Positions 58,701-61,941 of a DNA stretch of 64,000 bases are shown here, piece after piece. The stretch is from the NCBI GenBank assembly GCA_949825045.1, contig OX463810.1, positions 39,256,201 to 39,320,200 of the forward strand, read 5' to 3'. Under the pieces are notes generated by a model. That model made no database searches. It saw only the letters and a list, made by a program, of their open reading frames with translations, and was not told the origin of the DNA. Every line of letters starts with the position of its first letter. The first letter of the stretch is position 1. This stretch comes from Argyresthia goedartella. Taxonomy: Eukaryota > Arthropoda > Insecta > Lepidoptera > Argyresthiidae. The position numbers and the translations under genes are program-made.

Positions 58701-59837
58701 TGTAACTTGCCACGTTTGCAGCTTTTGAGAGTTATTATCAAAGCGGTTTGGAAAATAACAAGAATCTTTATCAAATATGTTTATAGAAACAGAGCGTATT
58801 AGCAGCAAAAGATGATTTTCATAAATTCGTCTTTTGTAACAAGGTTTGACAGTATTCGTTCCATCTCGCTTCTACACAGGTGCATGTTTAGGTATACAAT
58901 ATCTGGGGACCGAGCCCTGCTCGGAGGTAGGTTGGTGCACTTGGTAGCGCAAATCATCAGACTGCGCATCACTAATCATGGGCCTTTTAATACCGTTACA
59001 CCTACGTTTAGGCTGAATGATAAAATACCAGTGACATCTAGCCAAAAAAGTACAGTACTTGGATAAGTCCAAGCAAGGAGGATTATTTGGATTCGACCTC
59101 ATTTGAACGAAACTTTTTGGTTAGGTTTCTCACTCCGAGACGCACTAAATACTGTCACGTAATCGGAGGGAATCTCACGGGAATGATGATGTAATTTTTT
59201 GATCGTCATTATAATTTCTACCTTATTTTTATTGGAATAAAGTGAAATAACCAGTCTTGTGACAACTTGGTATGAAGATTTTTTTGTTATTGTAATTTCT
59301 GTCTTATTTTCAATGACATTAAGTGGAATTACCGATTTGATCGTGCGGAGAAGATAAAAGCTGAAAACTCAAAAAAACTTCTTGTCCCGGTTATGAGACC
59401 TAGTTAGATCGATTTGTCGCACCCAAATATATACAGCAAATTTCATCGAAAACTTTAGCGCCTACGGTAGCTACGGCATACCGCCTCGCATTTTAGTGGA
59501 TTCCGGTTTATTTAGAGTTTGTATCGTCTATACGTCACAGAGGCGGCAGCGTGAACAGCCATTGGACGTTGGACAGCCTCTTCTTTTGCTGTCCGAAATA
59601 CTTCAGATGATTAGAATGATTTTCAACGAAAAGTCTGAAAGATGGTATGTTTGAAGAATTACAATTATATTCGTAGTTTGCATGCTTCTAGTACCTAGTA
59701 AGAACTCACCGGTTTCCTACCAAGCGACTGCCACATGAACTCCAGGTCTGCTATATGTGCTGGGATCGGCACTATGAAGCTGGTGGCATAACTATTCACT
59801 ATCCCTTCTCTTACATAGTACAACTCGGCGTCTAGAC
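25662..59837 (-). CDS. Ryk: RYK/Derailed-family Wnt receptor pseudokinase (11 visible exons, 5' end missing)
   Basis: The product is a single-pass Wnt-binding receptor used in axon guidance and Wnt5 signalling in insects. Eleven exons (59710-59837, 46293-46399, 43928-44058, 35342-35525, 32486-32597, 28888-29065, 28378-28540, 27383-27526, 26876-27035, 26200-26336, 25662-25773) join to 518 residues plus stop with all phases consistent. Numbering from the first visible codon: WIF domain 1-123 with ELYYVREG and PQVNIS; N-glycosylation NET at 131; Ala-rich membrane helix about 146-170; kinase-like domain about 245-518. The Gly loop is HEGTFG (253-258), Lys277 and Glu294 are kept, the catalytic loop is HAD (374-376) not HRD, and DFG is DNG (394-396). 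The end TYI resembles a class I PDZ ligand. Signal peptide and WIF start are not seen. RYK is the family name; orthology to drl, dnt or Drl-2 is undecided. Confidence 0.93.
25905..26035 (+). repeat. LT: LINE 3' tail fragment (copy 1)
   Basis: Contains TTTGCTGAAAGAATTATCTT, GTTAGAGACAAGCTTGCCTG and an ACAGTACAATAAATTATGAA end, matching the 3' ends of the LINE copies at 13720 and 43672. It lies in the last intron of the RYK-like gene. Confidence 0.65.
26200..26336 (-). CDS. Ryk: RYK-like exon: kinase C-lobe
   Basis: Acceptor CCTTCTACAG, donor GAACT/GTAAGT. It encodes WSLGITLWELATLGAAPLPE and ends in SQPHTCPDE, matching kinase subdomain IX and the CPDEL block. Phase 0 in, phase 2 out. Confidence 0.93.
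26446..26605 (+). mobile_element. SINE-B (copy 2)
   Basis: Head GCCTCCCAAGCGAGATTCCC, B-box CTGGTTCGAATCGCGGCTGG, body GGTCTTGGGTGTGACACCGG and GTGGGGCCAGAAGCAATGTG. It is intronic and antisense to the RYK-like gene. Confidence 0.8.
26721..26744. repeat. AG-rich microsatellite
   Basis: An imperfect (GA)n run in an intron. Confidence 0.8.
26876..27035 (-). CDS. Ryk: RYK-like exon: DNG motif and activation segment
   Basis: Acceptor TTGTTCTCAG, donor GATGTG/GTAAGT. It encodes LRLKLADNGLSRDLFPDEYH, then LGDNENRPVKWMAPETL. The GDNENRPVKWM block is a near-diagnostic RYK-family signature; DFG is DNG. Confidence 0.95.
27383..27526 (-). CDS. Ryk: RYK-like exon: catalytic loop (HAD)
   Basis: Acceptor TTTGACGCAG, donor TGTGT/GTAAGT. 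It encodes RDLVDLGAQVACGLAYLH and the catalytic loop LVHADVAARNC, in which Arg of HRD is replaced by Ala while Asp and Asn remain. Phase 2 in, phase 2 out. Confidence 0.93.
27795..28130 (+). repeat. R1 repeat (copy 4)
   Basis: Left hairpin region AAGAGCGGGTCAAACCCGCA, then AAGGATTCCGTACC; right end GACGGACAGACGGACAGTGG, GTCCCGTTTGGCACCCATCG. Intronic, antisense to the RYK-like gene. Confidence 0.75.
28378..28540 (-). CDS. Ryk: RYK-like exon: helix C to hinge
   Basis: Acceptor AATTGTTCTAG, donor AAAAG/GTATGC. It encodes LLVAEGLRLHGLSHTNVLAP, with the helix C Glu, then RRPLLVYCCASHSSNLK. Phase 1 in, phase 2 out. Confidence 0.92.
28888..29065 (-). CDS. Ryk: RYK-like exon: start of kinase domain, Gly-rich loop and Lys
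   Basis: Acceptor CTTCACCCAG, donor TTACAG/GTAAGC. It encodes the glycine-rich loop HEGTFGRVYKGVF and the VLVKTVT strand with the ATP-site lysine. The first Gly of the usual GxGxxG is His, as another non-Gly residue is in vertebrate RYK. Phase 0 in, phase 1 out. Confidence 0.93.
29189..29300 (+). repeat. R2 repeat (copy 2)
   Basis: GACCGAGCGAGCGAAGCGTC followed by CTACAGGTCACATTTCTCAA; homologous to 5305 and 55200. Confidence 0.7.
29301..30156. other. Intron sequence, nothing recognised
   Basis: No repeat or coding signal beyond short open stretches. Confidence 0.5.
30157..30380 (-). mobile_element. MITE of group M2 (copy 2)
   Basis: Ends (30157-30187 and 30350-30380) are inverted and near-identical, containing ATCAAAAATACTGATTT. 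The M2 module (about 30253-30336) is read on the minus strand, with stem AAGGGTAAAGGGG/CCCCTTTATCCTT around the AGCGAAGCGAAG loop. Confidence 0.82.
30521..30543. repeat. (AT)n microsatellite
   Basis: An alternating AT run abutting the following M2-group element; it may have been its target. Confidence 0.85.
30546..30943 (-). mobile_element. M2-group foldback element with long TIRs (copy 3)
   Basis: Inverted arms of about 80-95 bases (30546-30625 and 30851-30943) begin TATATGTCACCG and include GATAGTCAA and GTTAGTTGATAAAC. The centre holds the M2 module (30668-30752) on the minus strand, with the alternative stem AAGACTA/TAGTCTT. A relative is at 44885-45272. Confidence 0.82.
30944..31492. 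other. Intron sequence, nothing recognised
   Basis: No supported feature. Confidence 0.5.
31493..31752 (-). mobile_element. SINE-A (copy 3, near full length)
   Basis: Complete head (A-box GCCGAGTCGG, B-box GGTTCCGGGTTCGAGTCCCG) and body, ending in (TTA)n at 31493-31515. Same strand as the RYK-like gene. Confidence 0.88.
31753..32485. other. Intron sequence, nothing recognised
   Basis: No supported feature before the juxtamembrane exon. Confidence 0.5.
32486..32597 (-). CDS. Ryk: RYK-like exon: juxtamembrane segment
   Basis: Encodes RRSPSPYATTHIGEHVYAKP then ESRVSYYAASNLTHVSQ; donor CACAG/GTGAGT. Two AG acceptors are four bases apart: using the first (exon start 32601) puts TAG TAG in frame, whereas the second (32597) keeps the frame from the previous exon. 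An unseen small exon in between would be an alternative. Phase 2 in (with the second AG), phase 0 out. Confidence 0.75.
32602..33245. other. Intron sequence, nothing recognised
   Basis: No supported feature. Confidence 0.5.
33246..33366 (+). repeat. R3 repeat (copy 2)
   Basis: GAGCGCTGGGCGAAACTGGC, GGGGATTACTGCGCATACG and CCACCGCTCATAAATCGTG match the other two R3 copies in order. Confidence 0.75.
33367..34426. other. Intron sequence, nothing recognised
   Basis: No supported feature; open stretches at 33403-33728 have no family signature. Confidence 0.5.
34427..34572 (+). mobile_element. MITE, family M3 (copy 1)
   Basis: A 146-bp foldback flanked by TA (34425-34426 and 34573-34574). Arms contain AAAAAGTTAATTCACAGTTTA and the inner pair CAGTGTTTTGTC/GACAAAACACTG; the centre holds CATTTGACATTTACTCGACG. 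A second copy is at 45277-45428. Confidence 0.85.
34573..35341. other. Intron sequence, nothing recognised
   Basis: No supported feature. Confidence 0.5.
35342..35525 (-). CDS. Ryk: RYK-like exon: stalk, transmembrane helix, start of cytoplasmic tail
   Basis: Acceptor CGTTCCCACAG, donor ATACA/GTGAGT. The stalk LSTIPTHNETARLAGDAA has one NxT site. The helix is rich in Ala, Leu and Gly and is followed by the stop-transfer YRRGSKARHH. The exon is far more GC-rich than its surroundings because of GCN codon runs. Phase 1 in, phase 2 out (CA). Confidence 0.9.
35526..36649. other. Intron sequence with one small foldback
   Basis: A perfect 13-bp inverted repeat (CCCTTTCTAATTC at 36458-36470 with 36483-36495, 12-base loop) is present. 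Open stretches on both strands (35588-35926, 36316-36501) have no family signature. Confidence 0.55.
36650..36965 (-). repeat. Repeat shared with 56880-57270 (inverted copy)
   Basis: Blocks such as TACTTCCAGAGATC..., CTTGTCATAAAGTAATT, TTGTATTTGGTTA and GTCTTTTGTAAGCTT occur in the same order on the minus strand here and on the plus strand at 56880. This copy lacks an approximately 110-bp segment present there. Confidence 0.7.
37177..37345 (-). repeat. R1 repeats joined head to tail (copies 5a/5b)
   Basis: On the minus strand the 3' end of one R1 (CCATCTGTCC... complement, GTTTGGCATCCTTCGGATAC) runs directly into the 5' hairpin end of another (GGCCAAGCGCATGTCTGACT) at about 37222. Confidence 0.65.
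37346..38019. other. Intron sequence, nothing recognised
   Basis: No supported feature. Confidence 0.5.
38020..39215 (-). pseudogene. Degraded Bel/Pao pol fragment (end of RT plus RNase H)
   Basis: On the minus strand, in order: an RT-like AMIAGSFELKN segment, NVSGVSWNRESDNFSIS, then YDPLG, LWKLGLEWDCLPDDLLNKW, a SDSSTSAYAAAVYIRVVD block, ISIPRLELCGAASAAKLVCE, the RNase H YGWTDSTIVLAWIKG motif and LAHPLWWNGPKWL. This order is characteristic of Bel/Pao polyproteins. Stops and shifts interrupt it. No LTRs were found around it. It is unlike the intact element at 47258 in sequence, so it is a separate, older lineage. Confidence 0.85.
39381..39438. repeat. (GTTT)n-rich microsatellite
   Basis: A run of TTTG/GTTT units with T expansions, directly before a R-type AACCGACTCC sequence. 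Confidence 0.85.
39523..39835. repeat. Tandem repeat, about 145-bp unit, 2.1 copies
   Basis: Units begin at GCGACAAT (39523), GCGATAAT (39669) and GCGACAAT (39814, partial), periods 146 and 145. Each full unit includes GATTGGGATCGCCAGGATTA and CCGGCTCGCGCACTCGAAC. Confidence 0.88.
40035..40160 (+). repeat. LT: LINE 3' tail (copy 2) with enlarged palindrome
   Basis: Matches the LINE 3' tail family, but the usual short ATCTCT/AGAGAT hairpin is replaced by a perfect 18-bp foldback (40050-40067 with 40072-40089, loop TATC). It ends GTGCAATAAAG. Confidence 0.75.
40161..40571. other. Intron sequence, nothing recognised
   Basis: No supported feature. Confidence 0.45.
40572..40710 (-). mobile_element. 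MITE, family M4 (copy 3)
   Basis: Inverted copy: GGGTCTTACCACAAAAAA at the left, GTTTTGAGGTTAAACTATG inside and TTTTTTGTAGTAA at the right. It carries an extra TTTA-rich insertion. Confidence 0.7.
40711..43242. other. Intron sequence, nothing firm
   Basis: A short R1-end fragment (CAGGGTTCCGTAATGG) lies at 42961-42975. The rest shows no gene or second-copy repeat. Confidence 0.5.
43243..43672 (+). mobile_element. LINE 3' end, second copy (strongly 5'-truncated)
   Basis: From GCAAGGGCAATCCGACTGTG it follows 13298 onward with only scattered differences: the last about 30 codons (SPSNFTF-like end, KAYFLSLP) then the whole 3' UTR. It ends in AATAAAGAATATGAATATGA repeats, the usual LINE tail expansion. 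Confidence 0.88.
43928..44058 (-). CDS. Ryk: RYK-like exon: C-terminal WIF domain
   Basis: Acceptor CTCCCTGCAG, donor GAAAG/GTAAAT. It encodes (R)VRLPCTGSRSAEILVTMQL and LNFKRNKICLK, holding the two cysteines expected to pair in the WIF fold. A SINE-A tail ends only about 12 bases before the acceptor. Phase 2 in, phase 1 out. Confidence 0.93.
44071..44284 (-). mobile_element. SINE-A (copy 4) abutting a RYK-like exon
   Basis: SINE-A with a 40-base internal deletion after GTACTAGACAACGAT. Its (ATT)n tail ends about 12 bases upstream of the acceptor of the exon at 43928-44058, on the same strand as the gene. Confidence 0.88.
44309..44560 (-). mobile_element. SINE-A (copy 5)
   Basis: Near full length; head CGAATGGCCGAGTCGG and B-box CGGGTTCGAGTCCCGG intact on the minus strand. 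The end CGAATGGTCGAATGG repeats a short head segment. Confidence 0.88.
44575..44765 (+). mobile_element. SINE-B (copy 3)
   Basis: Head TAGTGTAGCGGTCGAGATTG, B-box CCCGTGTTCGAATCTCGGC, an A11-12 stretch, then GGTCTTGAATGTTTATATG and GGGGCCAGAAGGAATGTATG. Confidence 0.82.
44885..45272 (+). mobile_element. M2-group foldback element (copy 4)
   Basis: Ends GTTACCGTAAGATTGTCAAA and TTTTGACAATCTTTCGGTGA are inverted. The module (45070-45160) has stem AAGACTA/TAGTCTT, and the flanks CACTGCGGTAGC and GAGTTAGGTTGACAT. Confidence 0.8.
45277..45428 (-). mobile_element. MITE, family M3 (copy 2)
   Basis: A 152-bp foldback with TA at 45275-45276 and 45429-45430; ends GTCGGCCTTACTAATA and complement. The central GTCGAGTAAATGTCAAATG is inverted relative to copy 1. 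Confidence 0.85.
45480..45605 (+). repeat. LT: LINE 3' tail (copy 3)
   Basis: TTTGCTGGAAGCAATCTCTT, GTTAGAGATAAACTCGCCTT and a GCAGTACAATAAGG end. Confidence 0.75.
45781..46112 (-). repeat. R2 repeat (copy 3)
   Basis: On the minus strand: GGCCGAGCGAGTGCGAAGCA, TATAGGTCGCATTTCTGAAC, GTCGATTCAG, TCAAAATGGCGG, then GTTATTGGTGCGGCGCGGCT, a block also found in R1. It ends 180 bases from the RYK-like exon at 46293. Confidence 0.72.
46293..46399 (-). CDS. Ryk: RYK-like exon: middle of WIF domain
   Basis: Acceptor TTTGTTGCAG, donor TTTTAG/GTATCT. It encodes LPYVMGIDYESRGAMLPPQV and NISERGFVPTTLQTF, with the conserved PQVNIS and VPxTLxxF motifs. Phase 0 in, phase 2 out (AG). Confidence 0.93.
46479..46498. 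repeat. (TTTA)n microsatellite
   Basis: About five ATTT units. Confidence 0.8.
46733..46856 (+). repeat. R3 repeat (copy 3)
   Basis: GCGCCACGAATTAAGAGCGC, TGGGCGACGTTGGGGGGAAT and CACCGCTCATAACGTGTGG. Confidence 0.78.
46857..47252. other. Intron sequence, nothing recognised
   Basis: No supported feature up to the target duplication of the LTR element. Confidence 0.5.
47258..47760 (+). repeat. 5' LTR of the Bel/Pao element
   Basis: 503 bp, TG...CA ends. Contains a TATTTAAG box near 47490 that could serve the promoter. Confidence 0.94.
47764..47779 (+). other. Probable primer-binding site
   Basis: TGGTAGCAGAGCGTGG three bases after the LTR. It starts with the TGG that pairs with tRNA CCA, and its first 11 bases fit the 3' end of animal initiator tRNA-Met. 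The tRNA identity is inferred. Confidence 0.6.
48358..50280 (+). CDS. Bel/Pao Gag polyprotein (640 aa)
   Basis: The structural protein that packages the element's RNA. The ATG at 48358 is the first of a long open frame. Residues about 105-215 match the Pao-type Gag domain (DUF1759), with LPVITMPTFDGVSGEWMSF and TARQLLVRRYHNKRRL. Three Cys-rich knuckles follow, beginning at about residues 340 (CPCCRQIGHAVADC), 374 (CFLCLGPHMARDC) and 392 (CGYCGGAHNNLLC). Residues about 414-540 are four diverged repeats built on QGRTQG and PEFSVATQHPTQR-like units. It ends at TAG 50278-50280. Codon use is GC-richer than the surrounding intron. Confidence 0.92.
   Translation: MSLSEIQKGVSKELRWFSSAHGLIDRLDRHDVVLERSMDVKERYNRVLELSAQAEAVDGCSPDRLSRLLGDVDQCMDMAAAITQKAADIRRQRESSRGGDIEAPLPHQGSGTRLPVITMPTFDGVSGEWMSFINLFDSLVHMRSDITKSVKMAQLVAALRGEPRELVAHLTVTEGNYETARQLLVRRYHNKRRLADAQLNRLFSIPVVNKVGAIQTEVLNPLLSVTKALENLGLPVGEWSYLLLYIVLSRLPADVQTRFEQSHGRSAEDLPAFSDLVGFLEEEARRAENLGLTVTHPSEPQRAAGSAVSRGPPTRKDRTNRQSYGTVSALTPPRGAGETCPCCRQIGHAVADCNKFGELRVEGRRRMAKQRSWCFLCLGPHMARDCTRTKLCGYCGGAHNNLLCMNRSGQQPPQGRTQGDTAWGPENSFATRSATQEPTSPCPQGRTQGDTEWVPENSFATWSATQGPASPRAQGSTRVQGRTQGHHMGGPEFSVATQHPTQRAMGPQARGHPGVQGRTQGHHMGGPEFSVATQHPTQRHIGCVEQAVTGGWHGTTSSYAGAVRTPPQLSPRSSPRPRRSHVMSPPLMERPRLNSRPQPFGGRRRVAMEPARGPFVQWDPLAYSCLPDRLQAEWGPGGPH
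49597..49977 (+). repeat. Tandem repeats inside gag
   Basis: Two types of unit, each about twice: one with GGGCCGTACCCAGGGTGA and GAGAATTCGTTTGCGACT, the other with GGGCCGCACTCAGGGTCATC and GCGACTCAGCATCCGACTCA. Confidence 0.88.
50281..51717 (+). CDS. Bel/Pao Pol remnant: protease start, RNase H, partial integrase (no RT)
   Basis: Open in the same frame as gag after a single TAG; there is no clear start codon, so expression would need stop readthrough or reinitiation. Domains: protease ALLDSGAQG (D at 50395), joined near 50490 straight to RNase H (FCDAS, D at 50527; LELSGAALLTKLL; AWTDSQIVLCWLK), then near 50940 to integrase core lacking its zinc-binding part and first Asp (RSDNGTNYIGA, CPHWGGIFEAVVKSAKTHL), and the C-terminal GDLVLVKDANLPPLRWRRG region (DUF5641-like). 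The protease-RT and integrase N-terminal deletions both keep the frame. 478 codons to TAA. Confidence 0.9.
   Translation, partial: EFAAQQFVAPQPETVVLPIASVLVWDLAGNPTYVRALLDSGAQGCIVSNDLAKWLGLNIINVSLPRKLVPAGDYRATLHGFCDASERGFAAAVYLRTVTSTGEVDVSLVLAKSKVAPIRTRMTIPKLELSGAALLTKLLNHTLTVLRGSVGLEDTVYAWTDSQIVLCWLKASVPNLEVFVANRVSQIVSSEVPLTWRHVPGELNPSDCTSRGCRAPELELVADLSTEAFIACLDRFVSRRGLPTLIRSDNGTNYIGAERCLREIVNFLNVNKVDIGTALSRRGIQWTFSPPSCPHWGGIFEAVVKSAKTHLGRIVGQTALTFEELATLFCKIEADLNSRPLCPLSSDPNDLEALTPGHFLIGQPLNALPEHPFEGVKLYRLSGYQMLQQFTQNFWKRWSLEYLHILQQRLKWTDKTSPSSVGDLVLVKDANLPPLRWRRGRIVNLFPGKDGTPRSAEVLVGGSVLKRAVATLSRLPVD
51750..52252 (+). repeat. 3' LTR of the Bel/Pao element
   Basis: 503 bp, matching the 5' LTR throughout by eye. 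It is preceded by a G-rich CCGGGCGGGTGAT that is the likely polypurine primer region. Confidence 0.94.
52258..53534. other. Intron sequence, nothing firm
   Basis: Near 52290-52345 a GGTGAAGG...CCCTTCA arrangement faintly recalls the M2 module but cannot be supported. No other signal. Confidence 0.45.
53535..54440 (+). pseudogene. LINE reverse-transcriptase remnant
   Basis: Pieces in order: KRRSTTDAGIRFLKHIFDAW then SQDAIGVFCDL (53585-53690), HYGIQGIALELVFSYL, VPQGPFLFLVYISYL (53791 onward), the catalytic FADD in DIVLFADDTSLIF, then FLGINLDSQLQWGPHTSF and LQKRAIRSTYN (54092-54433). Frames shift and a segment before VPQG is missing. Jockey/CR1-like. No tail identified. Confidence 0.85.
54441..55199. 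other. AT-rich intron sequence, nothing recognised
   Basis: No supported feature. Confidence 0.5.
55200..55330 (+). repeat. R2 repeat (copy 4)
   Basis: GACCGAGCGAGCGAAGCGTC, then CTGCAGGTCGCATTTTTCAA. Confidence 0.75.
55331..55743. other. Intron sequence, nothing recognised
   Basis: No supported feature. Confidence 0.45.
55744..55857 (+). mobile_element. MITE, family M4 (copy 4)
   Basis: GTTACCAAAAAAAATGTTAA at the left, AACCTCAAAACAAACGTCAA inside, TTTTTTTGTGGTAAGGCCC at the right. Confidence 0.78.
55978..56097 (+). repeat. Dispersed repeat also at 57099-57205
   Basis: ATGATCAATAAATGGCGTTG, GGTGTATCCTGCATCACAAA and GTGTCGGTTATTATTATTTA occur in both places in the same order and orientation, about 1.12 kb apart. 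Confidence 0.8.
56398..56872 (-). repeat. R1 repeats in head-to-tail array (copies 6/7)
   Basis: A 5' hairpin end (CCTAGTGGGAGTCGGACTCG on the minus strand, 56398-56437) directly follows the 3' end of a full copy (56440-56872), whose own 5' end is GGCCAAGTGCGAGTAGGACT. The full copy contains an internal duplication of an AAATATTTAAGGNGCTC block. Confidence 0.7.
56880..57270 (+). repeat. Repeat shared with 36650-36965, carrying an insert
   Basis: Same blocks as the inverted copy at 36650, with the 57099-57205 repeat inserted after CTTTTGTAAGCTTGT. Confidence 0.7.
57271..59196. other. AT-rich intron sequence, nothing recognised
   Basis: No gene or second-copy repeat recognised; open stretches near 58504-59102 have no family signature. 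Confidence 0.5.
59197..59334. repeat. Two diverged direct repeats of about 55 bp
   Basis: 59197-59253 and 59280-59334 share TTATAATTTCTRCCTTATTTT-like and ATTAAGTGGAATTACC-like blocks in order. Confidence 0.6.
59335..59709. other. Intron sequence, nothing recognised
   Basis: No supported feature before the most 5' visible exon. Confidence 0.45.
59710..59837 (-). CDS. Ryk: RYK-like exon: N-terminal part of WIF domain
   Basis: Acceptor TTTGTTCCAG and donor CCG/GTGAGT. It encodes (G)LDAELYYVREGIVNSYA and ends in LEFMWQSLGRKP, strongly like the start of the WIF domain in RYK proteins. Phase 1 in, phase 0 out. Confidence 0.93.
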
Positions 59838-60176
59838 CTGGAACAAAGGAGACTGTGTTAGTGTACTCCAAAACGGAATTATGTGAAAGTTGAAACAACG
59901 CAGCAAGCTTTTATGTCGTAATATATTGTGTGATGTAATTAGTTGATAGGTTTGATTCAAATTCAAGTTTATTTTCTTCTTTTTAGAGCGTTTAATAAAA
60001 TATTTTTTTGAAACGATTTTTACTTGAAGTTTATTAAACTTGAATTTAATTTTTGAGTGGTGTATTTTTAATTTCATTGCGAATGTTTGAGAATAGCACT
60101 ATACATGTCTCTGGCCGTGAAAAGGGCTTGCCGGCTTTGTATCACTATCCGGCTCCCTACGGTCGGCCGTCGATAC
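59838..60176. other. Intron sequence upstream of the first visible RYK-like exon
   Basis: Nothing recognised; no exon encoding a signal peptide was found. Confidence 0.45.
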
Positions 60177-60450
60177 GACCCGAATGGCCGAGTCGTTAGA
60201 CGACCCGAATGGCCGAGTCGGCAGTGACGCTGCCTACGAAGCCAAGGGTCCCGGGCTCGAGTCCCGGTGGGGGCAAATATTTGTTTGATGAGAACGGCTG
60301 TTCGTACCCTTGTCATGGTTGTTTGTCTATCTAATTATAATATTTATCTATATAAGTATGTGTATCGTTGTCTAGTACCCAAGATTCAGGGAATCCTAGT
60401 TTGGGGCTAGATCAATGTGTCTAAATAGAGTCCAATGTATGTATGTATTA
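60177..60450 (+). mobile_element. SINE-A (copy 6) with duplicated head
   Basis: GACCCGAATGGCCGAGTCG occurs twice, at about 60177 and 60202, before the rest of the head (B-box GGGCTCGAGTCCCGG) and body. It ends near AGTCCAATGTATGTATG. Confidence 0.87.
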
Positions 60451-60513
60451 TACCTACTCAGCCGGCAAGCCCTTCTTTCCCGGCGGCGACTGCAGTATTC
60501 TACCTTTACCAAC

Positions 60514-60935
60514 TAACTCTCTAGACCGTTAATTAAATGCCGACGTTTAACCAAGTTATCATAATTCCGTCAGACAAGTGAGTAAACGAAACGTTTAACG
60601 AGCTGTCTAAACGATCTTAGACAAGACATATACTTTTTTTTAATGTGTACTTAAGTTATTTTTTAAGTATGTTTTGTTGTTCTTACATGTTCAACCTAAC
60701 ACGAACGATAAAAGGGGCTTCGCTTCGCTCACCCCCTTTACCCTTCACCTAAGCTACCGCAATGTTTTTCCCTGCCCTGTGCAAATCAGCTGTTGTCGTG
60801 ACGCCATCTTGTTTTCCAACACGCCGGCTTTCTGTAAGACAGATTGTTAAACGTTTTCGACGATGCTTTATTTAAATCAAAATGCTCTAGTGACTTGGTT
60901 AAACGTCGGCATTTAATTAACGGTCTAGAGAGTTA
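60514..60935 (-). mobile_element. MITE with perfect 43-bp TIRs carrying an M2 module
   Basis: 60514-60556 and 60893-60935 are exact reverse complements (outer sequence TAACTCTCTAGACCG); weaker inverted similarity continues inward (ACGTTTAACNANCTGTCT). If the first TA is target, the element is TA-flanked. The M2 module (60670-60765) is read on the minus strand, and part of the CTGTGCAAATCAGC end of the 6812-type element lies beside it, suggesting nesting. Confidence 0.88.
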
Positions 60936-61446
60936 GATCAGGGTCTGATTTAACCAACCAACTTCGACATACCTACTATTAAAATTTTCTTTTGAACGAC
61001 ATTAGACTTCTTAACACCTAGCCCATCACAGTAACACTATTCATGGGGAATAATCTTGTTATTCTAATTCCTAGACTTCGTTCCATTGCACCGTGATTGG
61101 CGCGAGTGCAAGTGACTGGGGTCCGCTGATGCGGGTTCGGGTCCCGGGGGCGAACAGGGAATTATCCAACTTACTCTGTTTGCTTAGCTAAAAAGTGGTA
61201 CTGTTTTCGAGTTGGAGCGATGAATCTTGGTAGTTTTAGAGCTCTGTTACTTATGTATTCATGTTTTGAACCAGTCACCTCCCATGGTATTTCTAGAAAT
61301 ATTATTTCCGTTATAGGTTTTGAATTTTATTACAATGGCATAAGGTTCAAAATCGCGACGCCTCACGCATAGGCGCGGTAGGTGAGTGGTTAATGGATTC
61401 AAATTGGGTTTTAGGAATGTAATTAGGAAACCACAGAAAGTTTTTT
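60936..61446. other. Nothing firm; possible SINE head at 61085-61145
   Basis: GGCGCGAGTGCAAG followed about 35 bases later by GCGGGTTCGGGTCCCGG has the spacing of tRNA-like A and B boxes, but no second copy of the body was seen. Confidence 0.4.
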
Positions 61447-61610
61447 TTTTTTTATATTTCATATTTTCTTTATTGCACACAAAACTTATGAAAAAACAAT
61501 AGTTACATGAAAATAGTGTACAAGGGCGTTATCTCTAATATGACGTCTCTTCTAGGTTAAGATGGTAAAGATTGATTGTTGAGCAGGGGTAGACCTATGT
61601 AAACAACAAT
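61447..61610 (-). repeat. LT-like LINE 3' tail (copy 4)
   Basis: On the minus strand: TTAGAGATAACGCCCTTGTA, then TGTGCAATAAAGAAAATATG and a T/A-rich tail on the plus strand at 61439-61453. Confidence 0.7.
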
Positions 61611-61735
61611 ATAAGGAAATAAACAAGTACTTACAATAAATAAAATAAATTTAATAATTAAATAAATATTAGAAGACAATCTTACATATAATTACTATGT
61701 TAATATACTAAATACTTATAATATACTATTACTAC

Positions 61736-61738
<3 letters not shown>

Positions 61739-61781
<43 letters not shown>
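61739..61781. repeat. (TA)n microsatellite, about 21 units
   Basis: Uninterrupted TA run. Confidence 0.95.
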
Positions 61782-61783
<2 letters not shown>

Positions 61784-61941
61784 CCTATAATTCTAAAGAG
61801 AGAGGTAATGCTTCTTCACTTGACTTTTCAGTATATTTAGAGTTGGACTATTACAAATACAAAAAACTTTTATCAAAATACTTAGCTTCAACTCAAAAAC
61901 ATAAACTCGTCAAATAATCTTATATTCAATTAACGCTATAT

